A stretch of DNA of 64,000 bases from Gloeopeniophorella convolvens (taxonomy: Eukaryota > Basidiomycota > Agaricomycetes > Russulales): assembly GCA_022496205.1 (NCBI GenBank), contig WTXD01000011.1, positions 310,001-374,000 on the forward strand. The letters are read 5' to 3'. Under the pieces are notes generated by a model. The model was not told where the DNA came from and did not search any database. It saw nothing but the letters and a program-made list of their open reading frames with translations. Made by a program: the position numbers and the translations under genes. Each line of letters starts with the position of its first letter. The stretch's first letter is position 1. This document shows positions 41,965 through 53,501 of this stretch, piece by piece.

Positions 41965-44767
41965 AATTCTGATATGATCAAAGTTCCTGAGACGTGCCTT
42001 CCGACGGTGATCGTCACATAAGGATTAAGCCCTCCGTCGGTCACTAGCGTCCCGGGCTGCGCATTCAAATATCTGCTCCCGCTCTCGCCACTCTTACCTC
42101 ACGCACCACGTAGGGGCCCAGACCTGCAGTCCCGAGCAACATGCCCGCGCATCCAGAAAGGACGGCATTTTTCACGGATTTTCTGCCTGGGAACTACCTT
42201 CCTGCTATTACACTGTCACTCATTGTCTATGTGCTATATCTGGTCGCACGCAAGGCCCTGGCCTATCACTCCGCTCCCATCCGCGACCTCCCTGGTCCAA
42301 AGTCTGTGCATTGGTTAACTGGAAGCAACGAAAGCGATGTCTGGGAGCCAGACTCGCAAGACAATCAATTGAAGTGGACGGAGAAATACGGCCCCGTAAT
42401 GAGGTATTTTAGTTGGTTCAACGTACGTGCATCGTGGTGTCGCGCTGTCAACAAACGCTAACTCCAGCCCACTCTGTGCAGATAAATAGGATCCTGACTA
42501 CCGACCTGAGGGCGCTGAACCACATTCTCAATGCACCTGAGTTCGAGAAAACCGACGATGCTCGCGAGCTGTTAGGAGACGTTCTTGGCCAAGGTGTGTC
42601 TATGGGCAAAGCCCATACCCAGGTTGCTTATACTGTGTGACAACCCAGGCCTACTGTTTGTTGAAGGTATGTCCTTATCATGGACGAACAATGTCGTTAG
42701 CATCTGAGTTACATGTTGCTAGGTGCGAAGCATCGGAAGCAGGTAAGGAGATCAGCTTTCGTCGTCGAATGCAATGAACTTACTATCAACTACTATCGTG
42801 CATGAATTCAAAGCGCAAAATCATGGTTTGTCATGCCAGAAGCCCTACATGAGACACAACTTGACCTCGTATCGACAGAGTCCCGCGTTCGGCCTGCCCC
42901 AGATCAAGGAGTTCTCGCGATTATTCGTCGAGAAAGCTAACGAGGTCTGTTCGTCCATCTTCCCTCGGATTGGCAACAGTATTGTTCAGGTAACTTCAGT
43001 TCAGAGATGCCTTGATCACTCAGGTGACCCAGTCGGCTAGTCCCGATGGCTCACTCGAGCTGGATGTATACCTGTGGCTGAACAAAGTCACGCTGGACAT
43101 TATCGGAGAAGCAGGTAGCACCGTCTATTATCAGGGCGGATTGTAACTTACCCTTATAGGCTTCAACTATTCCTTCGATTCTCTCCATCAAGAGGGCTCC
43201 CATGAGATGACTGAAGGATTCCGGCAGTCTACTTTGTTCGACCCTGCCAGTTTCAAGTTTATGCTCCCAATGCTGTTTCCGCCGGCCCGCTTGATCGTAT
43301 GTCTTTTGCTCGGAGGATTGGAGGCCTTACCTGATCTTCCTGGTAGCCAACTGATCGCTCGCGTGCGATGGCCAACACTTTGAAGTCTGTCAATATCATC
43401 GGCAGGGAGCTGATTCAACGGAAAAAGGCTGAGATACTTGCCACCGCTGAGAGCGATGTAAAGGGGAGCGTCGAGAAGAGGACGATTCAAGGCCGCGACC
43501 TCCTTAGTCTGCTCATCAAGGCAAATATGGCTTCGGACATTCCAGACAGCGCGCGGATGGGAGACGAGGAAATCCTGTCACGTAAGTCCTAGGCCCTTTG
43601 AGTTTTGTTGGGCTATCAATGACGCGGACGGCATGTGCCCTGTAGAGGTACCCACCTTCCTTATTGCGGGACACGAGACCACGAGGTAATGTTATGTGCC
43701 CAATGATCAGGACGTATGTTGATGTGCGGTCTCTAGTGCCGCCGTCGTTTGGGCCCTCGTCGCTCTTGGAAGCAACCCGGAAGTACACGCCAAGCTGAAG
43801 GCAGAGGTCCGCGCATTCAACACGGATTCTCCGACCATGGATGAACTGAATGGGATGACCTACCTCGACTACGTGACACGCGAGACTCTTCGTCTCCACG
43901 CCCCCGTATCGCAAACGGAACGCGTGGCGAGAGAGGACACCGTTATTCCTCTCGCTCAACCCTTCACTGACGTGCATGGGGTGGAAAGGCGAGAGTTCAG
44001 GTATGAGCCACGGGAATCATCGGCGCTCGTTTCTCTCACGAGAGTCGCGCGCAGGATGCGAAAGGGCGACGTCGTCCTTGTCCCGATCCGTACCATTCAC
44101 AGGTTGAAATCGATATGGGGCGCAGATGCTGACGAGTTCAAGTGAGGACGTTCGGCTTTTGCCTACAACCCATCTAACACTTGACAGGCCTGAACGTTGG
44201 GAATCCATTCCGGAGGCCGCGAAAGCTATCCCTGGTGTTTATAGTAATCTGCTTACATTCATCAGCGGCGCACATGCCTGCATTGGTTACCGCTTCTCTC
44301 TAATCGAGTGAGCATCGGTTTTATTACTGCTTGATTTGCGACTGATGTACCTCGGAAACCAGGATGAAAGCAACCCTGTTCACGTTCATCCGAACGTTTG
44401 ACTTTGAACTTAAGGTCCCTGCGAGTGGCATCATTCGCAAGACGATGATCGTTGGGCGTCCATTGTTAGCGTCGGATCCCGATAAGGGGCCCCAATTGCC
44501 AGTGATTGTCCGGCTTGCGAAGTCGGATTGACATCTCAGAGATGGACATACACTATTTAGCTTTTGGTCAAACTAGTGCAGGATATTTCAACAGTCTTTA
44601 TGTGTGCAGATTTGTTATATCGTACATAATGATTATCCTGGTGCAAGGTAAGACAACATTCAACACAAGGCAATTAGATCGGCATGAAACAACGGATGAG
44701 TCAGAGGTATCAATCAGTTCTCTTCGTCGTCGTCGTCGTCGTCGTCGTGCCCCCCTGGCCGGAACAG
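41965..44767. repeat. Segmental duplication, copy B
   Basis: Partner of 36955-39730, direct orientation, start-to-start distance about 5.0 kb. Copy B contains the complete P450, its flanks and the intact 3' end of the SNF2 gene, so it is the likely donor. Confidence 0.9.
42141..44531 (+). CDS. Cytochrome P450, tandem copy B
   Basis: Same gene structure as copy A, with 18- and 20-base exons kept. Starts [20 protein letters not shown]; anchor [18 protein letters not shown]. Differences from A are scattered substitutions, for example NESDVW for HERDVW, DDAREL for [14 protein letters not shown] for VERVAKKD, and GIIRKT for GITRKT. AGHETTS, RETLR, PERW and [10 protein letters not shown] are all retained and no stop or frameshift is seen, so both copies look expressible. 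It converges with the SNF2 gene: the two stop codons are about 180 bases apart. Substrate unknown; P450s in white-rot and related fungi often act on plant or fungal aromatics, but nothing here fixes that. Confidence 0.9.
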
Positions 44768-47715
44768 TGCCATGAGGTCCTCGAGGCCAAGCTTCATGTT
44801 CTTCATCTTGTCGCCGCTGAGCGCGGCATTGGCGAGTGTGCGCTTGTTGTCCTGCAGCGTGAGGATACGCTCCTCAACGGTCTTCTCGATGGTGAGCTTG
44901 TAGATATTAACGTCGCGCGTCTGCCCGAAACGATGCGCTCGGTCGAACGCTTGATCCTCGAGCGCTGGGTTCCACCACATGTCGACCAAGATGACGTTGT
45001 TGCACGCAGTCAGGTTCAGGCCTGATGGGGTGCGTGAGAATCAAGGCGGCACAGGAGGGTTCTTGGTGGTTTACCAGTGCTGCCAGCCTTGAAGGAGATG
45101 AGAATGACCTTAATGCGTTTGTTGGTCTTAATCTGGTTGAGGCTAGCCTCGCGCTTGTCCTTCGTCATGCTTCCATCATCTACGAAAACGCAGTGAGGAA
45201 GGCGCCTCGACGTACGAACCGACAGGCTCACATCGCACAAATGAGATGCCCGCGTCTTTCAGGAAAACCTCGATGATATCGAGCATAGTCGTGAACTGTG
45301 AGAACACTATGGTCTTCTCGTTCGAAGGCTCGCCATCCTCGTCCTCACGACCATCAATTTCCTTGAGAATCTCGATGATCTTGCGAATCTTGGCTGAATC
45401 TGGTGGAAGGTTTGAGTCCTTGGCGCGACCTATAGATTTACGCTGTGCCGCCCGAGTGAGCTCTACACAATCGTTGCAATGCTGTCCATCGCGGGCGATG
45501 TTCTCCGAAGTCAGTCTATCGTGTGCGCGAGATCATGAGTCGGTTTATAAGCCAGATCTCCGAGGTACGTACTCGTCTTGACAGAGTTGACATTTTCTGC
45601 CCTTTGAGACACCAAGCTGCTGGAACATCTCTGTAAGTTCGTCGTCTTCTTGGTCGTCTTTCGGAGCCGGACGCGACTCTATGGCTTCGCGATCCGCACT
45701 GTAGTCCTTGGAGACAAGCGACGGATGGTTACAGGCTGACCAGCAATCAGTATCGAAGAAAGGCAGGCTTCGTTATCCCCCTACCTTGTCGCAGACGAAG
45801 AAGCAGCACCATGACGTTGGTATAGTTCTTCATCACTTCACCGCTCCTCACGAATTTCGCCATGGCTTCCTCGATCTTATTCTCGAGCGCAAGGTAAAAT
45901 TCGCGTTCTACCTTGTCAAACTCGCATGGAATAATGGATAGGTGACGCTCTGGAAGCTCGATCAATGGTTTGCCATTCAGAACATCGGTCTTGCGGCGCC
46001 GGAGCATGACGGCGCGGAGCACAACCTACGTTCCTCAGCTCAGCTCCGCGAGCATAGGGTCCGAAGAGAGACATACATGCAATCGCTTCATAGCGCGTCC
46101 TGGGCGCCCGCTCTTGACGGGCTTGTTGATCTGTTCGTTGAATGTTTGCCAGTCGTTCAATGGTTTGATGCGGAGGAATTTGAGAAGCGAGTAGAGCTCT
46201 TCAACGTTATTTTGTCTGAGTTACATGTAAGCTGCGAACCCCGCGCCGGGCAGGTAAACGATCTTACAGTGGCGTGCCTGTCAAACACCATCGGTACTTC
46301 CCATCTAAGGCGCAGCATGCCTGAGCGGCTTTCGTGTTCCGGTTCTTGATGTTATGGGCTTCGTCAAGAACAATTCGCCACCACTTCACTCTAAAGAGAG
46401 CATCCTTTTTCTTGCTCTTGCTTGCCGTCTTTTTATTGGCCAGCGTTCTACCAAAGTGATCCGCCTCGGACGATTCCGAGTCAGACTCGACCTTCCGATT
46501 GCTACCCTTCTTGGGCTTGGATTCATCCTTGGCCGAGGGTTCGAACGCGGCGTATTCGGATGCCACGATAGCGTAGCTGGTGACTACAACATGCGCACGC
46601 TTAAGGGCTTCTGGGTCTGACAAAGAGTCAGCTCTCACGGTGTGGACTGACACAGAACGCAATCCGTACTCGTTGTCCTTGATTGACCATGATGTTCGAT
46701 AACACTCAGACCTATCGCCATTTTGGAGATTTCAGAGGCCCATTGAGATACCAGACTGACGGGGCATACAACTCTGACGGAGAGTCAACACCGCTGAGAA
46801 CGACTGTGCACACGGGTCACTTACAGAGTGGCCGCGGCCCATCCATCCTGAATATCGGACTTGCGTGGACGGCCATCAACAATGCGCGTCAGCGTCTGGA
46901 TAGTCTTGCCCAAACCCATGTCATCCGCCAGGATGCCGCCCAATTTCTTGCCGCTCTCTCGTTCGGCCATCCAGGTACGCCCGATGATTTGATGGGGTAG
47001 CAGGCGCATACCCTCACGGAAGCCCTCGACTATCGCTTTCGACATGTCCGTGTCATTATCAGCGCTCTCCCCTTCCTCCTTCCCGTCGAAGCTTTGCTGT
47101 AAGAGGTCCTGGAGGTCTTTCTCTGCCTCGGCAGCGGTCTTGGTTGGCTCGTATATGTTCTCATAGACCCCAGTGGGCTCTCGAAACGCTCCCCGATTAT
47201 GACCATCCCCTTGCGCGACACGAGCAATATCGGCATTACTGGGTTTATGAACAGGCTTTGCAGGGCCAAGACGTGAAGGAGCCACAGGATGCCGGTGGGT
47301 GTCTGCATTGTTCGCCAACTGCTCGCTCGCTTGCAATGCTGCTAATACCGACTGCTTGGTCTTCGGTGCAGACCTGTATAATTCAGATTTGTCCTGTGAG
47401 CGAATGACAAGGCACAGTGTAGGTGGCATACTCGTCATCGGAAGAGTCAGGGATTTCATACACAACGCGCTGTGATGGCTGTGTGTCCGAAGACGATGTC
47501 GCCGAAGAGGCAATCTGAACAGACGTCAGCAGGTATAAAAATAAATGCGAAGAAGAAAAAGCAGACACTGATTGCTTGTGGAGTGATGGAACGGCCTTTA
47601 CCACCACCAAGTGGGACAGGATAAAGCTTTGGATCTTGTCCAAGTCTGCGACGGCTAGACAAATGATCAAGAAAAGGCTCTTAGTATCGTGTAGCCGCAC
47701 TTACATGTCCTCCAT
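44714..47715 (-). CDS. SNF2-family DNA translocase (Rad5/Rad16/HLTF-like)
   Basis: ATP-driven DNA translocase with helicase-like domains. Walker A is GGILADDMGLGKTIQT, then VVCPVSLVSQWASEI, VVVTSYAIVASEY, motif II LDEAHNIKN, WCLTGTPL, VMLRRRKTD and LRQACNHPS. Helicase C: EKTIVFSQFTTMLDIIEVFL, RYDGSMTKDKREASL, VILISFKAGSTGLNLT and DRAHRFGQTRDVNIYKL. Between the lobes a four-cysteine knuckle, KCQLCQ...HCNDC (C-x2-C-x14-C-x2-C), sits where RING fingers occur in Rad5/Rad16. A Lys/Ser/Glu-rich insertion lies before motif II. The tail is an Asp run encoded by a GTC microsatellite. Many short introns; the N-terminal exons are unresolved, and ATG 47715 is the best candidate. DNA repair or chromatin role inferred from family. 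Confidence 0.85.
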
Positions 47716-48138
47716 AATGACGGTTCACGAGTTCACGCTAGGGATGGAGGTGGATGAAGAGCAAGAAGCTTGAGGGAGAACTGGGGAGAACGCGGTGAAC
47801 TGCCGCTGCGTCCATCCGCCTAATTACCTAAAAGAGACTGACGCGCTGCAGACACGGTCACATGCTTTCGTGTCGAGCACGTGCACGGGAGATTCCTAGG
47901 CACACACCCGGCGCAACGCCTTTTTGGCCTTCGACATCGGTTGACGACGGTGGCCCCACATGAGTGGGTACTTAGTGGCAAGTATCTCCCTCCCAGATTG
48001 CACCACCCCATCTCCCCGAATCTGATTGAATGACGCAAATGAATCTTGCACATAAAGTCTTCAGTAATCACGGTGGGGCTACGATGACAAGATTCAATCG
48101 CCCAGTCTCAGATTCCCGCTATTGGCGTCCTTATACCG
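47716..48138. promoter_or_regulatory. Divergent promoter, SNF2 / GH128
   Basis: 423 bases between the SNF2 candidate start and the glucanase ATG. An in-frame-looking earlier ATG at 48030 belongs to a frame different from the signal peptide and is not used. No clear operator seen. Confidence 0.35.
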
Positions 48139-49308
48139 ATGGCCGCCCATCATATCTCCCTGTCGCTCTGTCTCTGCTTAGCTCCTCTAGTCGTCATGGC
48201 CACATCAACTCAGCATGGTCAACTGCTGGATGTTCCCCAACCTTCCAAAGCTGGGCTCGCTTGGCCCAACGCAGGGAGCGTGGATATCAGTCAGTACCGG
48301 ATGACTGGGAAAGTGTCATGGTACGCTCGATTCAGGAAGCTTTTTGCCGTTGTGTGTCTGAGTCAGGAACGATAGGTACTACTCATGGAGCCCATCGCCT
48401 TTTGACACAGACCTCGAGTTTGTTCCTATGCTTTGGGGTCAGGACCAGATTGGTTCATGGCAGTCCACCATCAATCAAACGATCCAGCAGCGAGCTGTGC
48501 ATGCAGCACTTACTTTCAACGAGTAGGGCGCTCAAATACCGTGCTGACACAGCCACTGACAATACCACATGTAGACCTGAGCTACCTTCCCAGTCCAACT
48601 TGACTGCACAACAAGGCGCTGATCTATGGAAACAATACATCCAGCCCTTGAAGACCGAAGGTCTTCGCCTCGGCTCTCCCGCACCTTCGAGCGCGCCCTC
48701 GGGGAAGACATGGCTTCAGGAATGGTTGCAAGCGTGCGCGGGGGGTTGTTCCGTTGATTTCATCGCACTCCATTGGTACGGTGTGGATGCCGATGCGTTC
48801 ACAGCATACCTCGCGGACTTTCATGCGACTTTCAACCTCCCAATCTGGGTCACTGAATGGGCCTGCCAGGTTCGCATTTAGCTAATCTTGATTGAAAACG
48901 GGTTTCAGACACGATTTCAACAGAACTACGTCGACTCGAGCAAACAATGCTCGCAGGACGGCGTCTCCCGTTTCATGAATGTCACCCAGTCCTTCATGGA
49001 TTCCACAAGCTATGTGGAGCGGTACGCGTGGTTTGGCGCCATGGAGAATTTGCAAGGTGTGAACCCGGTACGTCAGGCAAACTTCGCAACGGGTTGGGCG
49101 CCCGGTGACGTACACATGATGAACCTGTTCTCAGGACAACGCTCTTATGACCCCAGACGGTAAGATCAACGCTCTGGGTGAGCAGTATATTGGTGCAAGT
49201 GGCAGCAACACATCCACGACCACCCTACCCAATGCTGCTCATCCACTCAAACGTGGCTTGTACTGGTGGGCCCCAGCATTGATTTTGGCTACGATCGCTG
49301 CGGCATGA
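48139..49308 (+). CDS. GH128-type beta-1,3-glucanase, secreted, GPI-anchored
   Basis: Cleaves beta-1,3-glucan of the fungal wall (Asl1-like catalytic core). Five exons in phase: 48139-48320, 48376-48522, 48575-48869, 48924-49067, 49135-49308; 313 residues. Signal peptide MAAHHISLSLCLCLAPLVVM. Core motifs: YYSWSPSPFD, FVPMLWGQDQIGSWQ, TFNEPEL (acid/base glutamate), ALHWYGVDADAF and WVTEWACQ (nucleophile glutamate). The FNEPE glutamate is assembled across a splice. The C-terminus is hydrophobic (YWWAPALILATIAAA) after a Ser/Thr-rich stretch, GASGSNTSTTT, as for a GPI anchor signal. Predicted N-glycosylation sites occur (NQT, NLT, NVT). Wall remodelling in development is the likely role. Confidence 0.93.
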
Positions 49309-49576
49309 GGAGCGGAATATACCATGTACCTCTAATACGATACCAACATTATACTAGTACATTGATGTGCTAGCCTGCGCCAGTGCCGCAGTCTAAGCGG
49401 TCTGTTCTTGAATGCAGCGTTGGGCTCCGAGTTTGAGATGGCCGGAGTCACGAATGTCACGCGGCCGGACCGGGATGTGGTTCACCTTTTGAATCACGCA
49501 GCCAGACTGAGCGTCGCCCGACCGCCTTCAATTCTCCGTCGATGCGGGTCTCCTAGCCCCATGCCTCTATACACTC

Positions 49577-52500
49577 ATGTCTGAAGAACCTCTCGCCATC
49601 TCCAAGTACGCCGTGAACTATCATTACTAGCGCACGGTGTTCACAATACGCAGGGAGGCCAAGACCCTCCAGCAGGGTTTAAAAGATCTCCTCAAAACCC
49701 GTGATCCATGGAACAAGGAGGTCGAGTTCCAGCGGCGAAAGTCAGTTACATTGCATGCCCGCCAATGTGCTACTCTGACCGCGCAACCAGCCTTCAAAAA
49801 CAGTACCTCCTCTTACTTCTGATCCATCCAAATGCCAAAGAATCCAAAGATGCAGAAACGCACATGTGGATGCAGACATCCTACGCCCTCATCTCCATAT
49901 ACAAGACCCGAATCGCCGCTCTTGAGCGTGCCCTACGTGAAGCCGGCACACAGCGTCAGCAATCGCGAGCTCAGCGCCCTGGTCCTGTCGAATACCGCAA
50001 GTTGATGCAGCGTTTCAAGCAGTTCCTCTCGACCGAGGAAAAGTTCTGGACCCAGCTGGTTGTGCGTATCCAACGCCAATTTTCCCTCTCCGAGGCGCGC
50101 ACTGCCCTCTCGGCTCTCTCCATTGTCACCGAGACAGACCCGGCTGTGGATGACGTCGACTCCGGAAAACAAGATCACTTCCGCTTCCCTCCTGAGCCAA
50201 CAGACACCCCGTCTCCCAAAGCCCTCCCTCTTGATCAGCGCAACGCTCGCCGTGCGACCCTAAGCAAGGCACTCATAGTGCTTGGCGATCTCGCGCGTTA
50301 TCGCGAACAGTACAATGAAGGCCCGGCTCGATCGCGTGGCGGACCGGAGCGAGGTGGACGCGGTGGACGGGGGCGCGGATCCCAAACCGACTCACCGCGC
50401 GTGAAGACGTATGACAAGGCTCGTGCATGCTATGAATGCGCAAGAGATCTTGTTCCAGACGAAGGCAACGCGTCGCACCAGCTGGCAATTCTAGCGTCCT
50501 ATCAGAAGGATACCTTCGAAAGCCTCGTACAATATTATAAGTCGCTTTGCGTGCGCGTTGCGTATGACCCAGCTGCGGAGAACATGGGCAATGTGTTATC
50601 AAAGGTGTTGGACGCGTGGAGGCGCAGGAGAAAGAGCAAGTCGGGCGCGCCACCGCCTGACGATCCCAACCGGGGAAAGACTAACACTCCGTCCTTCAAG
50701 GACAACGTCATTCTCCTGCATGCGCTGTGGAGATTAAATGTTGAGGAGTAAGTGTTTCAAGAAATTCCTGCACTCTCTGATATCGAGGATTATGACTGTA
50801 TAGGATGGATTCTATTGCCCCGAAGCACGACGACCTTGTCGTAAAGGAGTTCTCGGAGCTTGTCTCCGATCGAGCCCTGTCCATTGACACTATCTCCAAG
50901 ATCATAATCGCCGCCCAAGGCGCCCTTTGGAAACAGCGCAAAATCCGCGCCTCCGCTGACACTTCCATGGAAGCTCGGATCACCAGCCACATTCTTGCGC
51001 TTTATCGCGCATTGCTGCTAACCGGGATAACAGAGCTCGATGAAGCTGCGAAGATAGTTGAAGAAGATCTTGCGATGCGAATAACCGCGACTTTCCGTCG
51101 GACTCTCCCTGCCTTGCGTATCGCCAGTAAATGGCTGCGCGTCAATCTCGATCACGTCGTGCGAGCCAACCCCCAGGACGTGAAGGATGGCGAGCGAGAC
51201 GTTGTCATTCGCGAAATTCGCGCGTTTTGGGACGCATACACGTCATTTTCCACGCGCATCGTCCTGGTGTTTCCTCCTACAAGCCTTCCGAAGTTGAAGC
51301 ATTCCTTGGAGGAGGACGTCGACGCACGTGGTTATCTGCCCTTAGGCGGGTTGCTGATGCAGGGTACACCAACCGGATCGGATGAAGCCGATCCTCGCAC
51401 GCCAGAGCAGGTCCACCCCAACGAGGAACAGTTGATGCGCATCTGGGATATCGGCCACGACGCACGCTTGATCGCAGAAGTCTACGAGACACCGATGGGC
51501 CCATTTCGTGCCCAGTTTTCTTTGATTGACTCTGTTCAGAAAAGCGAGGCACCTGCTCTCCAGGAGTCGACTATTCCTGCGGCGGTCTCGTCACCCAGGT
51601 CTCGCATGCCGGCAGATGACCGTCAATCAGAAGAAGATGACGCTAGAACAGAGACAACAGATCCAGTGGGTGACGCGTTTAGGGAGGCCTTAAGTGTACC
51701 CTCTTCTGAGGATGAGCAGGACGAAATTGTCTGGAATCCGAGGTACGTGATTCATGCGTCAGTTAGGATACTTTGACACCCAATGTATTTCATCTCCGTG
51801 TCTAGAGCCGTATCACCTCCCACCGTCACCCCAGTCCTGTCGAATAAGTCCACACCACATAGCCGCTCGAGTGGCCTAAGTCCTCTCGGCCCAGCAAAAC
51901 CCAATATTGGCTTTGGTCCTGTCTCGCCCACTCGAGTTCCCGATGTCCCCCCGCCACCTCTACAACCGATAGGTCATCATCCCGCCGTTCAAGCGTCGAA
52001 CACCCCGAAGACCACTGCCCAGGATCTACTGAACAACGTAATGGGTCTCGGGCGCCCATCCCACAAGACCGATGCGAAGTCCCCTTTTTCACCTCACTTT
52101 ACACACCAACAATCTCTTCATTCCCCCGTTCGGCAGCACCAGAGGCTGCCATCGTCCTCACAGCCTCCGGCTTTCTTCGCTGGTCCAGCTGGGTCTTCAA
52201 TCTGGTCAACAGCACCTGACGAGAGTGCCTTGGGGCTCAGTCCTCGTCACCAAGCAAATAGTCACCTGCCCACTTCGCCTTCGATGGGTTTGGCGCCAAT
52301 TGGCCACTCTGGTTTACAAACCGGTTTGCCTACCGGGCTCCCTACGACTACCCATACGGGGACACAGTCCGGCAACCCATCAAATCTCCTACCTTCCACG
52401 TCGCCGTCGTCTCTGGGCTTATGGCCAGCCTTCGAGCGAACAGATCAGATGCTGCCGACGCACGTCCCGCATATACCTCAAGCCTTTTCCACATCTGCGG

Positions 52501-52841
52501 AGCGCCCTCATAGACGCGTTGCCAGCTCCTCGATTGGGTCGGGTGATGCGTATACCGAGCCCAACTATCAAGCCTCCGTGGTTTATGCTTCTGGTCCCCG
52601 CCATACGGCTCTGCCATCGCACGCGCCGGAGTTTGCCGGGCAACAAGTCTTGTCGAATGCCTTCAATGACACCATGGTCCTGTCTTCGACAATCGGTTCC
52701 CAGCAGCACCCATCCACGACGATGTTCAGCTCGAATAGCTACCCTCTGTCACCGACGGGCGCTCGCAGTCCATTCGGCATTCCGAAGTACGGCGAAATCC
52801 AACAGCAACATGCTGGTGGTATTTGGGGAGATGCCGGATAA
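49577..52841 (+). CDS. Est1/SMG7 (Ebs1)-like protein
   Basis: 14-3-3-like/TPR adaptor of nonsense-mediated decay or telomerase. Five exons in phase: 49577-49605, 49654-49740, 49791-50747, 50804-51742, 51806-52841; 1015 residues. An N-terminal helical domain (EAKTLQQGLKDLLKTRDPW, LQKQYLLLLLIHP, YRKLMQRFKQFLSTEEKFW) resembles the 14-3-3-like fold. The TPR block CYECARDLVPDEGNASHQLA then ESLVQYYKSLCVRVAYDPA is typical, as is a RGG-rich insertion (RSRGGPERGGRGGRG). The helical hairpin middle region (EARITSHILALYRALLL) follows. The last ~340 residues are Ser/Pro/His-rich and disordered. No PIN domain, so SMG7/Ebs1 rather than SMG6. The alternative name Est1 cannot be separated by eye. Confidence 0.85.
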
Positions 52842-53501
52842 CGACGTCATATTCCTTCGGCACACCTACCTCATCTGCATCAGTTGAAGAGAGCTATGTC
52901 TTCTGCGGTGTCTTGGCACAGCTTCCTATCGATAGGCGCTCGCGCGCTCGAAGTTCGCGACCTCATGGGCATGCTGCTCGAACGTTGGCATTGGTGGCGA
53001 ACACGAGCTCGTCCGCTCCGTGACCTTGTTTGAGGGTAATTCAGGACTCGGTTATCACCGGACCCGCCTATGCGCTTTCCTGCCTGCTTCCTCTCTTATG
53101 TAGGTCCTCGTTATTACTTCTTCTTCATCTCGCCTTTGTCTTGGACGTGCAGTCGCAACAGAGCCTCGTGTCTTATGTGTTCTATGTATTCAATGATATT
53201 GGTCCATCCACCGGCTGGAAGCGACATTCCCAAGACACAGCTGGCATCGACACTTACCAGAAAGGGAAATGGTGTAAATACACCTGCTTCAGGGGTCGCC
53301 GATCCGGACTTACTAGTAGGACACGTTGTAAGCCAGAGACGGCGATCGTCAGCACGCCGCCCGCCTCAAGGCGGCCTCATTTCACGCGAGAACCTCGATA
53401 ATTTGTGATGGCAAAGACGCCGTGCGACTCTAGCAACCTATTTCTCTTTTCCAGACCACTTTCTTTCAGCTCCCCATCCAGCTTGCGTTAACTCCCCAGC
53501 C
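52842..53501. other. Intergenic, 660 bases
   Basis: Contains the 3' end of the SMG7-like gene and the 5' region of the next gene. Pyrimidine-rich near 53070-53160. No domain-bearing frame on either strand; short open frames only. Confidence 0.45.

Noticed and set aside
36800..47715. Secondary-metabolite gene cluster built on the two P450s
   Set aside because: No terpene synthase, PKS, NRPS, transporter or cluster regulator is present; flanking genes are a peroxin, a DNA translocase and a wall glucanase.
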